Assembly: GCA_900549405.1 (NCBI GenBank)
Contig: URNZ01000006.1
Location: forward strand, 4,712-68,711
Direction of reading: 5' to 3'
DNA length: 64,000 bases
Source: an uncultured Eubacteriales bacterium
GTDB lineage: Bacteria; Bacillota; Clostridia; Oscillospirales; Oscillospiraceae
Positions 54,326 to 62,414 of this stretch are shown piece by piece. The notes under the pieces are model-generated. The model searched no databases, was not told the DNA's origin, and was given only the letters and a program-made list of their open reading frames with translations. Each line of letters begins with the position of its first letter. The stretch's first letter is position 1. The position numbers and the translations under genes were made by a program.

Positions 54326-54820
54326 ATGAACCGTTATATGCGAGAATTTGTCACCACCACCGAGGAGCTGCTGGGCAGCGACACGGTGCGCAGCATGGGC
54401 CAGTGGAAGCACCACGGCCCCATCACCACATTGGACCACTCGTTGTTTGTGGCCTATCTGTCCTATCGCTGGGCCAGGTTCCTCCATCTGGACGCCCGGG
54501 CCGCCGCACGGGGCGGACTGCTCCACGATTTGTATCTGTATGACTCCAAGGACAAGAGCGCCCACCCGGGCTGGCAGTGCTTTGACCACCCCAGGGCGGC
54601 GGCGAAAAACGCCCAGGCGCTGACGGAGCTGAGCCCCAAAGAGCGCAACATCATCCTATCCCATATGTGGCCCCTTGGGGGGCAGCTGCCCCGGTCCCCG
54701 GAGGCGTGGCTGGTGGACCTGGTGGACACCATCTGCGCCGGGCTGGAGGTGTTCCGCATCTATCACCCCGCCAAGCTGCGCCGCCGCCTGGGCGTGACGC
54801 CCATTGCGGGGACGACCTGA
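54326..54820 (+). CDS. HD domain-containing phosphohydrolase-like protein
   Basis: 164 residues from the ATG at 54326 (GAGG). HD metal ligands are visible as T-L-D-H-S, G-L-L-H-D-L-Y-L-Y-D and W-L-V-D-L-V-D-T-I. A further histidine pair (D-H-P-R and L-S-H-M-W-P) fits HD proteins such as small nucleotide phosphohydrolases. Cytoplasmic, no other domain. The substrate is unknown. It is the last gene of the proline transcript; a link to proline metabolism is not implied by its sequence. Confidence 0.8.
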   Translation: MNRYMREFVTTTEELLGSDTVRSMGQWKHHGPITTLDHSLFVAYLSYRWARFLHLDARAAARGGLLHDLYLYDSKDKSAHPGWQCFDHPRAAAKNAQALTELSPKERNIILSHMWPLGGQLPRSPEAWLVDLVDTICAGLEVFRIYHPAKLRRRLGVTPIAGTT

Positions 54821-54940
54821 TTTTGGACGGGGAGAGGCCGGGACAAAACCCCAAAATCGGGCGATGTTGCGGGGAAAATCGTGCTTTCTGGCCCAGTTTA
54901 AAAATTTTCATCTTGTCAGGGGGAAAAAACCCTGATAATA

Positions 54941-54949
54941 TGCTATAAT
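54941..54949 (+). promoter_or_regulatory. Extended -10 promoter of prs
   Basis: TGCTATAAT is a perfect extended -10; no good -35 lies 17 bp upstream. The leader to prs is about 170 nt and includes the hairpin GCCCGC-GCTTTGT-GCGGGC (55024-55042). The rest of 54821-55125 shows no gene. Confidence 0.65.
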
Positions 54950-55125
54950 GTACGCGACAGCGCTGCCGAACACGCCGGGCGGTCCCGGCTGGCGGAGGGC
55001 GGCGCAAGAGAGAAGAGCGGCCTGCCCGCGCTTTGTGCGGGCACCCTGAACCAAAAAAATAAAAACGAGAGGCGGCGCAAACCGCAGCGGGACCGGACTG
55101 CGCCGACGAAATGGGAGGACAAAAC

Positions 55126-56109
55126 ATGATCGCACACGGGAAGGATATTAAGGTCTTTACCGGAAATTCCAATCCGCAGCTGGCCAAAGACATCTGCGCA
55201 GAACTGGGCATCCCCCTGGGCAATTCCGAGGTGGGCGCTTTCTCCGACGGGGAGAACTTCGCCTCTATCTATGAGACGGTGCGCGGCTCCGACGTCTTTG
55301 TGGTCCAGTCCACCTGCTCCTTTGAGAAGGACGGCAAGCCCGGCACGGTGAACGACTCGCTGATGGAGCTGCTTATTATGATCGACGCCCTGAAGCGGGC
55401 CTCCGCCGGACGGATCACCGCCGTGATCCCCTATTTCGGCTATGCCCGTCAGGACCGGAAGACCAAGCCCCGCGACCCCATCTCTGCCAAGCTGGTGGCC
55501 AACCTGATCACCACTGCCGGCGCTGACCGGGTGCTGACCATGGACCTGCACGCCAACCAGATCCAGGGCTTCTTCGACATCCCGGTGGACAACCTGCTGG
55601 GCTCCCCCATCTTTGTGGACCACTTCATCGAGAAGTATGCCTCCTGCCACGACGACACCATGGTGGTGTCCCCCGACGTGGGCTCTGTGGCCCGTGCCCG
55701 GGCCTTCGCCCAGAAGCTGAACATGCCCCTGGCCATTGTGGACAAGCGCCGCCAGAAGGCCAACTCCTCTGAGGTGATGAACATCATCGGCGAGGTCGAG
55801 GGCAAGCACGTCATCCTGCTGGACGACATGGTGGACACCGGCGGGTCCCTGTGCCACGCCGCCAAGGCCCTGGTGGAGATCGGCCACGCCAAGGACGTGA
55901 CCGCCTGCGCCTCCCACGGCGTGCTGTCCGGCCCTGCCATCCAGCGCATCACCGACAGCGTGCTGGACGAGGTGGTCTTCCTGAACACCATCCCGCCCCG
56001 CCACGGTCAGCACTGCGACAAGATCAAGTATATCTCCGTGGCCCACCTGTTTGCCGAGGCCATCAGCCACATCTACATGGAGACCTCCGTCTCCCCCCTG
56101 TTCCTGTAA
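55126..56109 (+). CDS. prs: Ribose-phosphate pyrophosphokinase
   Basis: 327 residues from the ATG at 55126 (GGGAGG). Marks: G-N-S-N-P-Q-L-A, the flexible loop R-Q-D-R-K-T-K-P-R-D-P-I-S-A-K, the metal-binding D-L-H-A-N-Q-I-Q-G-F-F-D-I-P-V-D-N-L and the PRPP loop D-D-M-V-D-T-G-G-S. It makes PRPP for nucleotides, histidine and tryptophan. The sequence is slightly longer than the usual 310-320 residues, with small insertions such as S-C-S-F-E-K-D-G-K-P-G-T near residue 62. Confidence 0.96.
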   Translation: MIAHGKDIKVFTGNSNPQLAKDICAELGIPLGNSEVGAFSDGENFASIYETVRGSDVFVVQSTCSFEKDGKPGTVNDSLMELLIMIDALKRASAGRITAVIPYFGYARQDRKTKPRDPISAKLVANLITTAGADRVLTMDLHANQIQGFFDIPVDNLLGSPIFVDHFIEKYASCHDDTMVVSPDVGSVARARAFAQKLNMPLAIVDKRRQKANSSEVMNIIGEVEGKHVILLDDMVDTGGSLCHAAKALVEIGHAKDVTACASHGVLSGPAIQRITDSVLDEVVFLNTIPPRHGQHCDKIKYISVAHLFAEAISHIYMETSVSPLFL

Positions 56110-56133
56110 TAGGGCACAACTGAAAAAGACCAA

Positions 56134-56162
56134 CAGGGGCGGGTAGCTTTACCCGCCCCTTG
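56134..56162 (+). terminator. Terminator-like hairpin after prs
   Basis: AGGGGCGGGTA / TACCCGCCCCT with a GCTT loop, followed by TGTGGC; the T tract is poor. Confidence 0.65.
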
Positions 56163-56179
56163 TGGCACTGTCATAAAGG

Positions 56180-56525
56180 AGATAAGCCTTCCCCACGCAG
56201 GGGGGAAGGTGCCCCGAAGGGGCGGATGAGGGGGACCTGCGGGGGTGCATCCGTTGTCGACGGGCGGACACGGAGGTCCGCCCCTACGGCGTGTCACGAT
56301 GGCTCTTGTAGGGGCCGACCTTTGCGCAGCCGTTGGCGACGAAGGAGCCTTACGGATGCGGCATACCCCTTGCGGGTACTGTGTCGGCCCGCGATGACCG
56401 GCGCACCATCGATACTCACCCTCATCCGTCATGGCTGCGCCATGCCACCTTCCCTATCCCTTTTGTCCCTTCGGGACATTTCCCCTTGACAAGGGAAATC
56501 GGCCCCCTGGGAGGGGGAAGGATAA
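56180..56525. repeat. Composite hairpin repeat element, long form
   Basis: The left arm (56184-56232), two core hairpins with the 60-bp insert (56247-56399) and the right arm (56419-56450) match the element at 31674-31967; 56218-56399 appears identical to 31713-31894. The right arm is extended by the TGTCCC-TTC-GGGACA module (56448-56512). It fills the prs-pth gap. Confidence 0.88.
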
Positions 56526-56555
56526 ATTTTAAAACCATCAAAGCGAGGAAACATT

Positions 56556-57146
56556 ATGTTTGGAAAAAATTCCGGCGGGGCGGCCTGGCTGCTGGTCTGT
56601 TTGGGCAACCCGGGGGATAAATATGAGAATACCCGGCACAACGTGGGCTTTATGGTGGCCGACGAGATCGGCGAGCGGCAGAACGCCCCCATCCAGAAGC
56701 TGAAGTTCAAGGCCCTGACCAACCTGTTCACCATCTCCGGCCAGAAAGTCCTGGTGATGAAGCCGATTACCTATATGAACCTGTCCGGGGAGGCGGTGCG
56801 CCAGGCGGTGGACTTTTATAAGATCCAGCCCGACCACGTGCTCGTTGTCTCTGACGACACCGCCCTGGCCCTGGGCCGCCTGCGCATCCGCAAGGGCGGC
56901 TCCGCCGGGGGACACAACGGCCTGAAGAACATCATCCTCCACCTGGGCACCGACCAGTTCCCCCGGCTGCGGGTGGGCGTTGGGGAGAAGCCCCACCCCG
57001 ACTATGACATGGCCGACTGGGTGCTGGGCAAGTTCACCGGGGAGGACAAAAAGACCATGGACGCCGCAGTAAAACGCGCTGCCGACGCCATCGAGTGTAT
57101 TTTGGCCGAGGGATTGGACCGGGGGATGAACCGGTTTAATGGGTGA
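56556..57146 (+). CDS. pth: Peptidyl-tRNA hydrolase
   Basis: 196 residues. C-L-G-N-P-G-D-K-Y-E-N-T-R-H-N-V-G-F contains the catalytic histidine. K-P-x-T-Y-M-N-L-S-G follows, then the catalytic aspartate region (V-S-D-D-T-A-L-A-L-G) and G-G-S-A-G-G-H-N-G-L-K. It frees tRNAs from drop-off peptidyl-tRNA. The start M-F-G-K-N-S-G-G-A-A adds about ten residues before the fold. RBS GCGAGG. prs-pth-mfd is a standard Firmicute order. Confidence 0.96.
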   Translation: MFGKNSGGAAWLLVCLGNPGDKYENTRHNVGFMVADEIGERQNAPIQKLKFKALTNLFTISGQKVLVMKPITYMNLSGEAVRQAVDFYKIQPDHVLVVSDDTALALGRLRIRKGGSAGGHNGLKNIILHLGTDQFPRLRVGVGEKPHPDYDMADWVLGKFTGEDKKTMDAAVKRAADAIECILAEGLDRGMNRFNG

Positions 57147-57155
57147 GGTGGCCCC

Positions 57156-57272
57156 AAAAGCCTTCCCCTGGGGGAAGGTGCCCCAACGGGGCGGATGAGG
57201 GGAACGCCGAAGGGCTGAGAGCTGTTGCATCGGGACGGATATAGCCTTCCCCCAGGGGAAGGCTGATCTTAC
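57156..57272. repeat. Composite repeat, short form, between pth and mfd
   Basis: GCCTTCCCCTGGGGGAAGG (57160-57178), GGCGGATGAGGGGAACGCCG and GGATATAGCCTTCCCCC (57236-57252) with its partner to 57270; nearly identical to the proB-proA element without the extra module. Confidence 0.85.
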
Positions 57273-57321
57273 CCCCTTTTGCACCCACATACTTCCAAAT
57301 TTTTCAAGAGAGGTCCTGTTT

Positions 57322-60300
57322 ATGCAGATGCAGCTGCTGACGGCGGCTTTGAGCCGGCTTCCTGAATTTCAACAGCTTTTGACCGCCCTGGAGGGCGGGC
57401 GGTGTCCCGCGGCCCTGTCTGGGGTGGCGGCCATCCACCGGGCCCACATCGCCGCGGGGCTGGCCCTGAAGACGGGCCGCCCGGTGGTGGTGGTGTGCGC
57501 CGACGAGAGCGAGGGGGAGCGGATGGCCCGGGACCTGACGGCGCTGTCCGGGAAGCCGGTGCCCATGCTCACGCCCCGGTCCTTCACCTTCCACAACGCG
57601 GCCACCGTGTCCCGCCAGTGGGAGCAGCGGCGGCTGGCCATGCTCCACGGCCTGTCCACGGGGGAGCTGACCCTGGCCGTGGCCACGGTGGAGGGCCTGA
57701 TGCAGCGGACCATGGAGCCGGAGGTGCTGGAGTGCTGCTGCGTCACCCTGGAGGTGGGCAAGAGCCACGACTTAAACGACCTGGCCGAGACGCTGACGGC
57801 GGCGGGCTATACCCGGTGCGACCAGGTGGAGGGGCCGGGGCAGTTCGCCCTGAGAGGCGGCATCCTGGACGTGTTCAGCCCTGGGATGGACCGGCCCGTG
57901 CGGGCGGAGTTCTTCGGGGACGAGGTGGACGCCATGGGGGTGTTCGACCCGGACAGCCAGCGGCGCACGGAGAACTTAGACCAGGCGGTGCTGCTGCCCG
58001 CCGCCGAGACTCTGCCCCAGATGGCCCCCGGGGGCCGGGCGGGTCTGGCGGTGAAGCTGGGCAAGCTGGCGGCCAAGGCATTGCAGAAGGGGGAGAAGGA
58101 GCTCTCCGCAACCCTGGAGCAGGACCGGGAGGCCATCGCCCAGGGGCGGTCTTTCCCCGCCATGGACCGGTATCTGCCCCTGATCTACCCCAAGCTCTGT
58201 ACGGCGGCGGACTTTCTGCCCGGGGACGCCTGCGTGGTCTTTTCCGAGTGCGCCCGGGTGGCCGAGCGGGCCAAGACCTATCAGTGGCAGCTGGAGGAGG
58301 ACGCCAAGACCCTGATGGAGCGGGGGGAGCTGGACGGCAGCTGCGCCCAGCTCTTCCGCAGCTACAGCCAGCTGTGTAATCTGCTGGAGGACTGGGCGGT
58401 GGTCTATCTGGACGCCTTTACCACCTCCGCCTATCCCGCCCCGCCCCGGACCCTGCTGTCCATTGTGGCCAAGCAGCTGCCCTCCTTTGGGGCCAGCCTG
58501 GAGACGGCGGTGCAGGACCTGGCCCACTATCAGCGCAGCGGCTTCGGCTCCCTGGTGCTGGCGGGGGGCGAACAGCGGGCCCTTGAATTGCAGACCCTGC
58601 TGCGGGAGCAGAAGGTCAAGTCCGCCGTGGAATTCCAGCTGAAGGACCTGCCCAAGTCGGGGGAGATCGTCGTCACCCTGGGGGGCCTGTCTGCGGGCAT
58701 GGAGTACCCTCAAATTTTGCTGGCGGTGGTCACCGAGGGGGGCGGCACGGCGGTGCGCCGCCCCAAGCGGCAGAAGGACACCACCAACCGGCAGAAGCTG
58801 AAGTCCTATGCCGACCTGGCCCCCGGCGACTTAGTGGTCCACGAGCACCACGGCGTGGGCCGCTATGTGGGCATGGTGAAGATGCCCGTGGACGGGGTGG
58901 AGCGGGACTATGTGAAGATCGCCTACGCCGGGACAGACGTGCTCTATGTCCCCGCCACCCAGCTGGATCTGGTCAGCAAGTATATCGGCGGGGGCGAGGA
59001 CGCCAACGAGACGAAAAAGCTCTCCCGCCTGGGGGGCGGCGACTGGGAGAAGGCCAAGAGCAAGGCCCGCAAGGCGGTAAAAGACCTGGCCAAGGGTCTC
59101 ATCGCCCTGTACGCCCAGCGGCAGCGCCAGCCGGGCTATGCCTTCTCCCCCGACTCCCCCTGGCAGCGGGAGTTTGAGGAGCAGTTTGAGTACACCGAGA
59201 CCGACGACCAGCTGCGGTGCATCGGGGAGATCAAGCGGGACATGGAGCGCCCCACCCCCATGGACCGGCTGCTGTGCGGCGACGTGGGCTATGGCAAGAC
59301 GGAGGTGGCCTTCCGGGCCATGATGAAGTGCGTGCTGGACGGCAAGCAGGCGGCGGTGCTGGTGCCCACCACTGTCCTGGCTCGGCAGCACTATCTCAAC
59401 GCCCTGCGCCGCTTTGCCAAATACCCGGTGAACATCGACGTGGTCTCCCGCTTCCGCACGCCGACGCAGATGAAGGAGACATTGCGGAAGGTAGAAAACG
59501 GCGAGGTGGATATTCTCATCGGCACCCACCGGCTGTTCAATAAAGACGTGAAGTTCAAGGACCTGGGGCTGCTGGTGGTGGACGAGGAGCAGCGCTTTGG
59601 CGTGCAGCACAAGGAGAAGCTGAAGGAGAACTTCCGCCAGGTGGACGTGCTTACCCTGTCGGCCACGCCCATCCCCCGGACGCTGAACATGGCCCTGTCG
59701 GGCATCCGGGACATGTCCACCCTGGAGGAGCCGCCCGCAGACCGCCAGCCGGTGCAGACCTATGTGCTGGAGCACGACTGGGGGGTGCTGGGGGACGCCA
59801 TGCGCCGGGAGCTGGAGCGGGGCGGCCAGGTCTATTACCTCCACAACCGGGTGGATACCATTGACCGCACCGCCAGCCGCATCCAGCAGCTGCTGGGGGA
59901 CCAGGCCGCCGTGGGTGTGGCCCACGGAAAGATGGCCCAGGAGGCCATTGACGACGTGATGAGCCGCATGACCGACGGGGAGCTGAACGTGCTGGTGTGC
60001 ACCACCATCATCGAGACGGGCATCGACCTGCCCAACGCCAACACCCTGATCATCGAGGACGCGGACCACTTAGGGCTGGCCCAGCTCCACCAGATCCGGG
60101 GCCGGGTGGGCCGGTCCAACCGCCGGGCCTTTGCCTATCTCACCTATCGCAAGGGCAAGGCCCTGTCAGAGAACTCCGCCAAGCGACTGGAGGCCATCCG
60201 GGAGTTTGCCGAGTTCGGCTCCGGCTTTAAGATCGCCATGCGGGACCTGGAGATCCGGGGGGCGGGCAACGTGCTGGGGCCGGAGCAGTCGGGCTTTATG

Positions 60301-60825
60301 CTCAGCGTGGGCTATGACATGTATCTCAAGCTGCTGGAGGAGGCGGTGCTGACCCAGCAGGGCCAGCCCGTGCCCAAGCGGACCGACTGCGCCGCCAACC
60401 TGACGGTGGCCGCCTCCATCCCGGACCGGTATGTCCCCGCCCAGGAGCAGCGCATGGACCTCTATCGCCGCATCGCCGCCCTGCGCACCGAGCAGGACGC
60501 CGACGACCTGGTGGACGAGCTGATCGACCGCTATGGCGAGCCGCCCCGGACGGTAAACAACCTGATCTCCGTGGCCCTGCTGCGGACTGAGGCCGCCCAG
60601 GCGGGCATCACCGACATCGACCAGAAGAACGGCTCTCTGCTGCTGACCATCCCGGAGTTTGACCTGCGCCTGGTGTCCCAGCTGTGCGGGGGGGAGCGGT
60701 ATAAGGGGCGGCTGCTGTTCTCCGCCGGGGAGAAGCCCTATCTGTCCCTGCGCCTGAAAAAGGGGGAGGACGCCCTCCGCGCCGCCCGGGCATTGGTGGC
60801 CGACTATGCGGCGCAGCTGGAGTAA
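57322..60825 (+). CDS. mfd: Transcription-repair coupling factor Mfd
   Basis: 1167 residues. The UvrB-like N-terminal domains span 1 to about 350. The RNA-polymerase-interaction (CarD-like) domain is near 495-560 (D-L-V-V-H-E-H-H-G-V-G-R-Y). The RecG-like motor has Walker A G-D-V-G-Y-G-K-T (about 653-660), the DEEQ box in V-V-D-E-E-Q-R-F-G-V and motif VI Q-I-R-G-R-V-G-R. A TRCF D7 domain closes the protein. Mfd removes stalled RNA polymerase and recruits UvrA. RBS AGAGAGG. Confidence 0.97.
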   Translation: MQMQLLTAALSRLPEFQQLLTALEGGRCPAALSGVAAIHRAHIAAGLALKTGRPVVVVCADESEGERMARDLTALSGKPVPMLTPRSFTFHNAATVSRQWEQRRLAMLHGLSTGELTLAVATVEGLMQRTMEPEVLECCCVTLEVGKSHDLNDLAETLTAAGYTRCDQVEGPGQFALRGGILDVFSPGMDRPVRAEFFGDEVDAMGVFDPDSQRRTENLDQAVLLPAAETLPQMAPGGRAGLAVKLGKLAAKALQKGEKELSATLEQDREAIAQGRSFPAMDRYLPLIYPKLCTAADFLPGDACVVFSECARVAERAKTYQWQLEEDAKTLMERGELDGSCAQLFRSYSQLCNLLEDWAVVYLDAFTTSAYPAPPRTLLSIVAKQLPSFGASLETAVQDLAHYQRSGFGSLVLAGGEQRALELQTLLREQKVKSAVEFQLKDLPKSGEIVVTLGGLSAGMEYPQILLAVVTEGGGTAVRRPKRQKDTTNRQKLKSYADLAPGDLVVHEHHGVGRYVGMVKMPVDGVERDYVKIAYAGTDVLYVPATQLDLVSKYIGGGEDANETKKLSRLGGGDWEKAKSKARKAVKDLAKGLIALYAQRQRQPGYAFSPDSPWQREFEEQFEYTETDDQLRCIGEIKRDMERPTPMDRLLCGDVGYGKTEVAFRAMMKCVLDGKQAAVLVPTTVLARQHYLNALRRFAKYPVNIDVVSRFRTPTQMKETLRKVENGEVDILIGTHRLFNKDVKFKDLGLLVVDEEQRFGVQHKEKLKENFRQVDVLTLSATPIPRTLNMALSGIRDMSTLEEPPADRQPVQTYVLEHDWGVLGDAMRRELERGGQVYYLHNRVDTIDRTASRIQQLLGDQAAVGVAHGKMAQEAIDDVMSRMTDGELNVLVCTTIIETGIDLPNANTLIIEDADHLGLAQLHQIRGRVGRSNRRAFAYLTYRKGKALSENSAKRLEAIREFAEFGSGFKIAMRDLEIRGAGNVLGPEQSGFMLSVGYDMYLKLLEEAVLTQQGQPVPKRTDCAANLTVAASIPDRYVPAQEQRMDLYRRIAALRTEQDADDLVDELIDRYGEPPRTVNNLISVALLRTEAAQAGITDIDQKNGSLLLTIPEFDLRLVSQLCGGERYKGRLLFSAGEKPYLSLRLKKGEDALRAARALVADYAAQLE

Positions 60826-60830
60826 ACCTC

Positions 60831-60859
60831 TTGTTCCCAACTCCCCTTTGTGCTATGAT
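60831..60859 (+). promoter_or_regulatory. Promoter of the PrsA-like lipoprotein
   Basis: TTGTTC (60831-60836), 17 bp, TATGAT (60854-60859) with an upstream TG (extended -10), beginning 6 bp after mfd. Confidence 0.7.
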
Positions 60860-60920
60860 AAAAAAACCACCTGCGTTTAAAGCGGGAGAGTTTTTACCGC
60901 TGGAAAGGAAAACAAATACC

Positions 60921-62216
60921 ATGAGCATCAAAAAACGGCTTTTATCCGCCGCCCTGGCCCTGGCCCTGGGCGCGTCCCTTCTCACCGGCTGCTCCAAGGG
61001 GGCGGACGGCTCCGGCAGCCAGAGCGGCTCCGGCGACAGCTCCTCTGACGTGCAGGCCATGGACCTGACGGACGTCACCGACCCCTATCTGGCCACCGCC
61101 GGTATCGCCGGGGACACCGTGGTGGGCACGGTGGGCGAGTATGAGGTGACGGCGGACAGTCTGCTGTATTGGCTGAACTATAACATCAGCTATACCAAGC
61201 AGCAGTACAGCGCCTATGGCATCACCGACATGCGCTGGGACGAGACCAGCGACGACGGCACCACCACCGCCCAGGCCCTGCTGAAGACGGCCATGCAGCT
61301 GGCCAGCTTCTATCGCCTGCTACCCGAGCTGGCGGCGAAAGAGGGCCTGAGCGTGTCTCAGGAGACCATCGACGGCCTGAAGGACGACGAGGCCAGCATC
61401 ACCCAGCAGCTGGGCAGCGAGACGCTGAAGGACCACTATTTCTGGATGCAGATGCTGACCCCCGCCCTGTATCAGAAGATGTATCAGGCTGGTGAGGCCA
61501 GCCAGCTGCTTCAGGACAAGTATTTCGGCGAGGGCACCCAGGGCTATCCCACCGACGCCGAGGTGAAGACCTATGCCGAGGACGAGCTGGGCTATTATCG
61601 GGCCAAGCACATCCTGCTGCTGACCAAGGACATGACCCAGACCGTGACCAACGACGACGGCACCACCGGCTATGCCCCCCTGGACGACGAGACCATCGCC
61701 CAGAAGAAGGCCAAGGCCGACGAGCTGCTCCAGCAGCTGCGGGCCTCTGACGACCCCATCGCCCTGTTCGACCAGCTGATGAACGAGAACAGCGAGGACA
61801 CCGGTCTGGCCGCCAACCCCGACGGCTATACCACCAGCAAGGGGGCCATGGTCCCCGAGTTTGAGCAGGCCGCCCTGGCCCTGAAGGAGGGCGAGATCAG
61901 CGACGTGGTGGAGAGCGACTATGGCTATCACATCATCCTGCGCCTGCCCCTGGACCTGGACCAGTTCCGCAGCCAGCTCATCGGCGACAAGATGGAGCAG
62001 CAGAGCAACCAGTGGCTGGACGAGTATGGCGTGAAGACCAACGAGGTCTATGACCAGATCGACCCCGAGGCCTTCTGGGAGAAGGCCCAGTCCCTGACCC
62101 TGGGGGCCAAGAACGAGATCCAGGCCGTTCTGGATGCCAAAAACGCCGAGGACAGCAGCTCCTCCGCCAGCAGCGCCAGCACCAGCGCCGCAGGCTCGGC
62201 CAGCAGCGGGTCCTGA
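60921..62216 (+). CDS. PpiC/PrsA-type peptidyl-prolyl isomerase lipoprotein
   Basis: 431 residues from the ATG at 60921 (AAAGGAAAA). Lipoprotein signal: K-K-R-L-L then a hydrophobic run and lipobox L-L-T-G-C (C about 24). A S/G-rich spacer follows. The SurA_N-like helical region covers about 70-220. The parvulin domain (about 224-345) has R-A-K-H-I-L-L at its start and G-Y-H-I-I-L near its end, with an insertion (T-V-T-N-D-D-G-T-T-G) after the first strand. The tail is S/A-rich. Such foldases help secreted proteins fold outside the membrane. Monocistronic. Confidence 0.9.
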   Translation: MSIKKRLLSAALALALGASLLTGCSKGADGSGSQSGSGDSSSDVQAMDLTDVTDPYLATAGIAGDTVVGTVGEYEVTADSLLYWLNYNISYTKQQYSAYGITDMRWDETSDDGTTTAQALLKTAMQLASFYRLLPELAAKEGLSVSQETIDGLKDDEASITQQLGSETLKDHYFWMQMLTPALYQKMYQAGEASQLLQDKYFGEGTQGYPTDAEVKTYAEDELGYYRAKHILLLTKDMTQTVTNDDGTTGYAPLDDETIAQKKAKADELLQQLRASDDPIALFDQLMNENSEDTGLAANPDGYTTSKGAMVPEFEQAALALKEGEISDVVESDYGYHIILRLPLDLDQFRSQLIGDKMEQQSNQWLDEYGVKTNEVYDQIDPEAFWEKAQSLTLGAKNEIQAVLDAKNAEDSSSSASSASTSAAGSASSGS

Positions 62217-62237
62217 GAGCGGTAAAATTCGACATGT

Positions 62238-62274
62238 GCAAGAGCGCGCCCCGAGCGGGGCGCGCTCTTTTTGC
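62238..62274 (+). terminator. Terminator after the PrsA-like gene
   Basis: AAGAGCGCGCCCC / GGGGCGCGCTCTT with a GAGC loop, followed by TTTTG. A truncated GCCTTCCCC repeat (62274-62296) follows directly. Confidence 0.9.
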
Positions 62275-62414
62275 CTTCCCCTGGGGGAAGGCTTAAAAAC
62301 TTTCCACATTCCGCCCACCAAATGTGGAAAAATATTTTCCTGTCACGATTCTGCAAAAAACAGGACAGGCCCGGGGGTATACTTTGTGCCACATAAGGGA
62401 AGGAGCGTGGAGAC

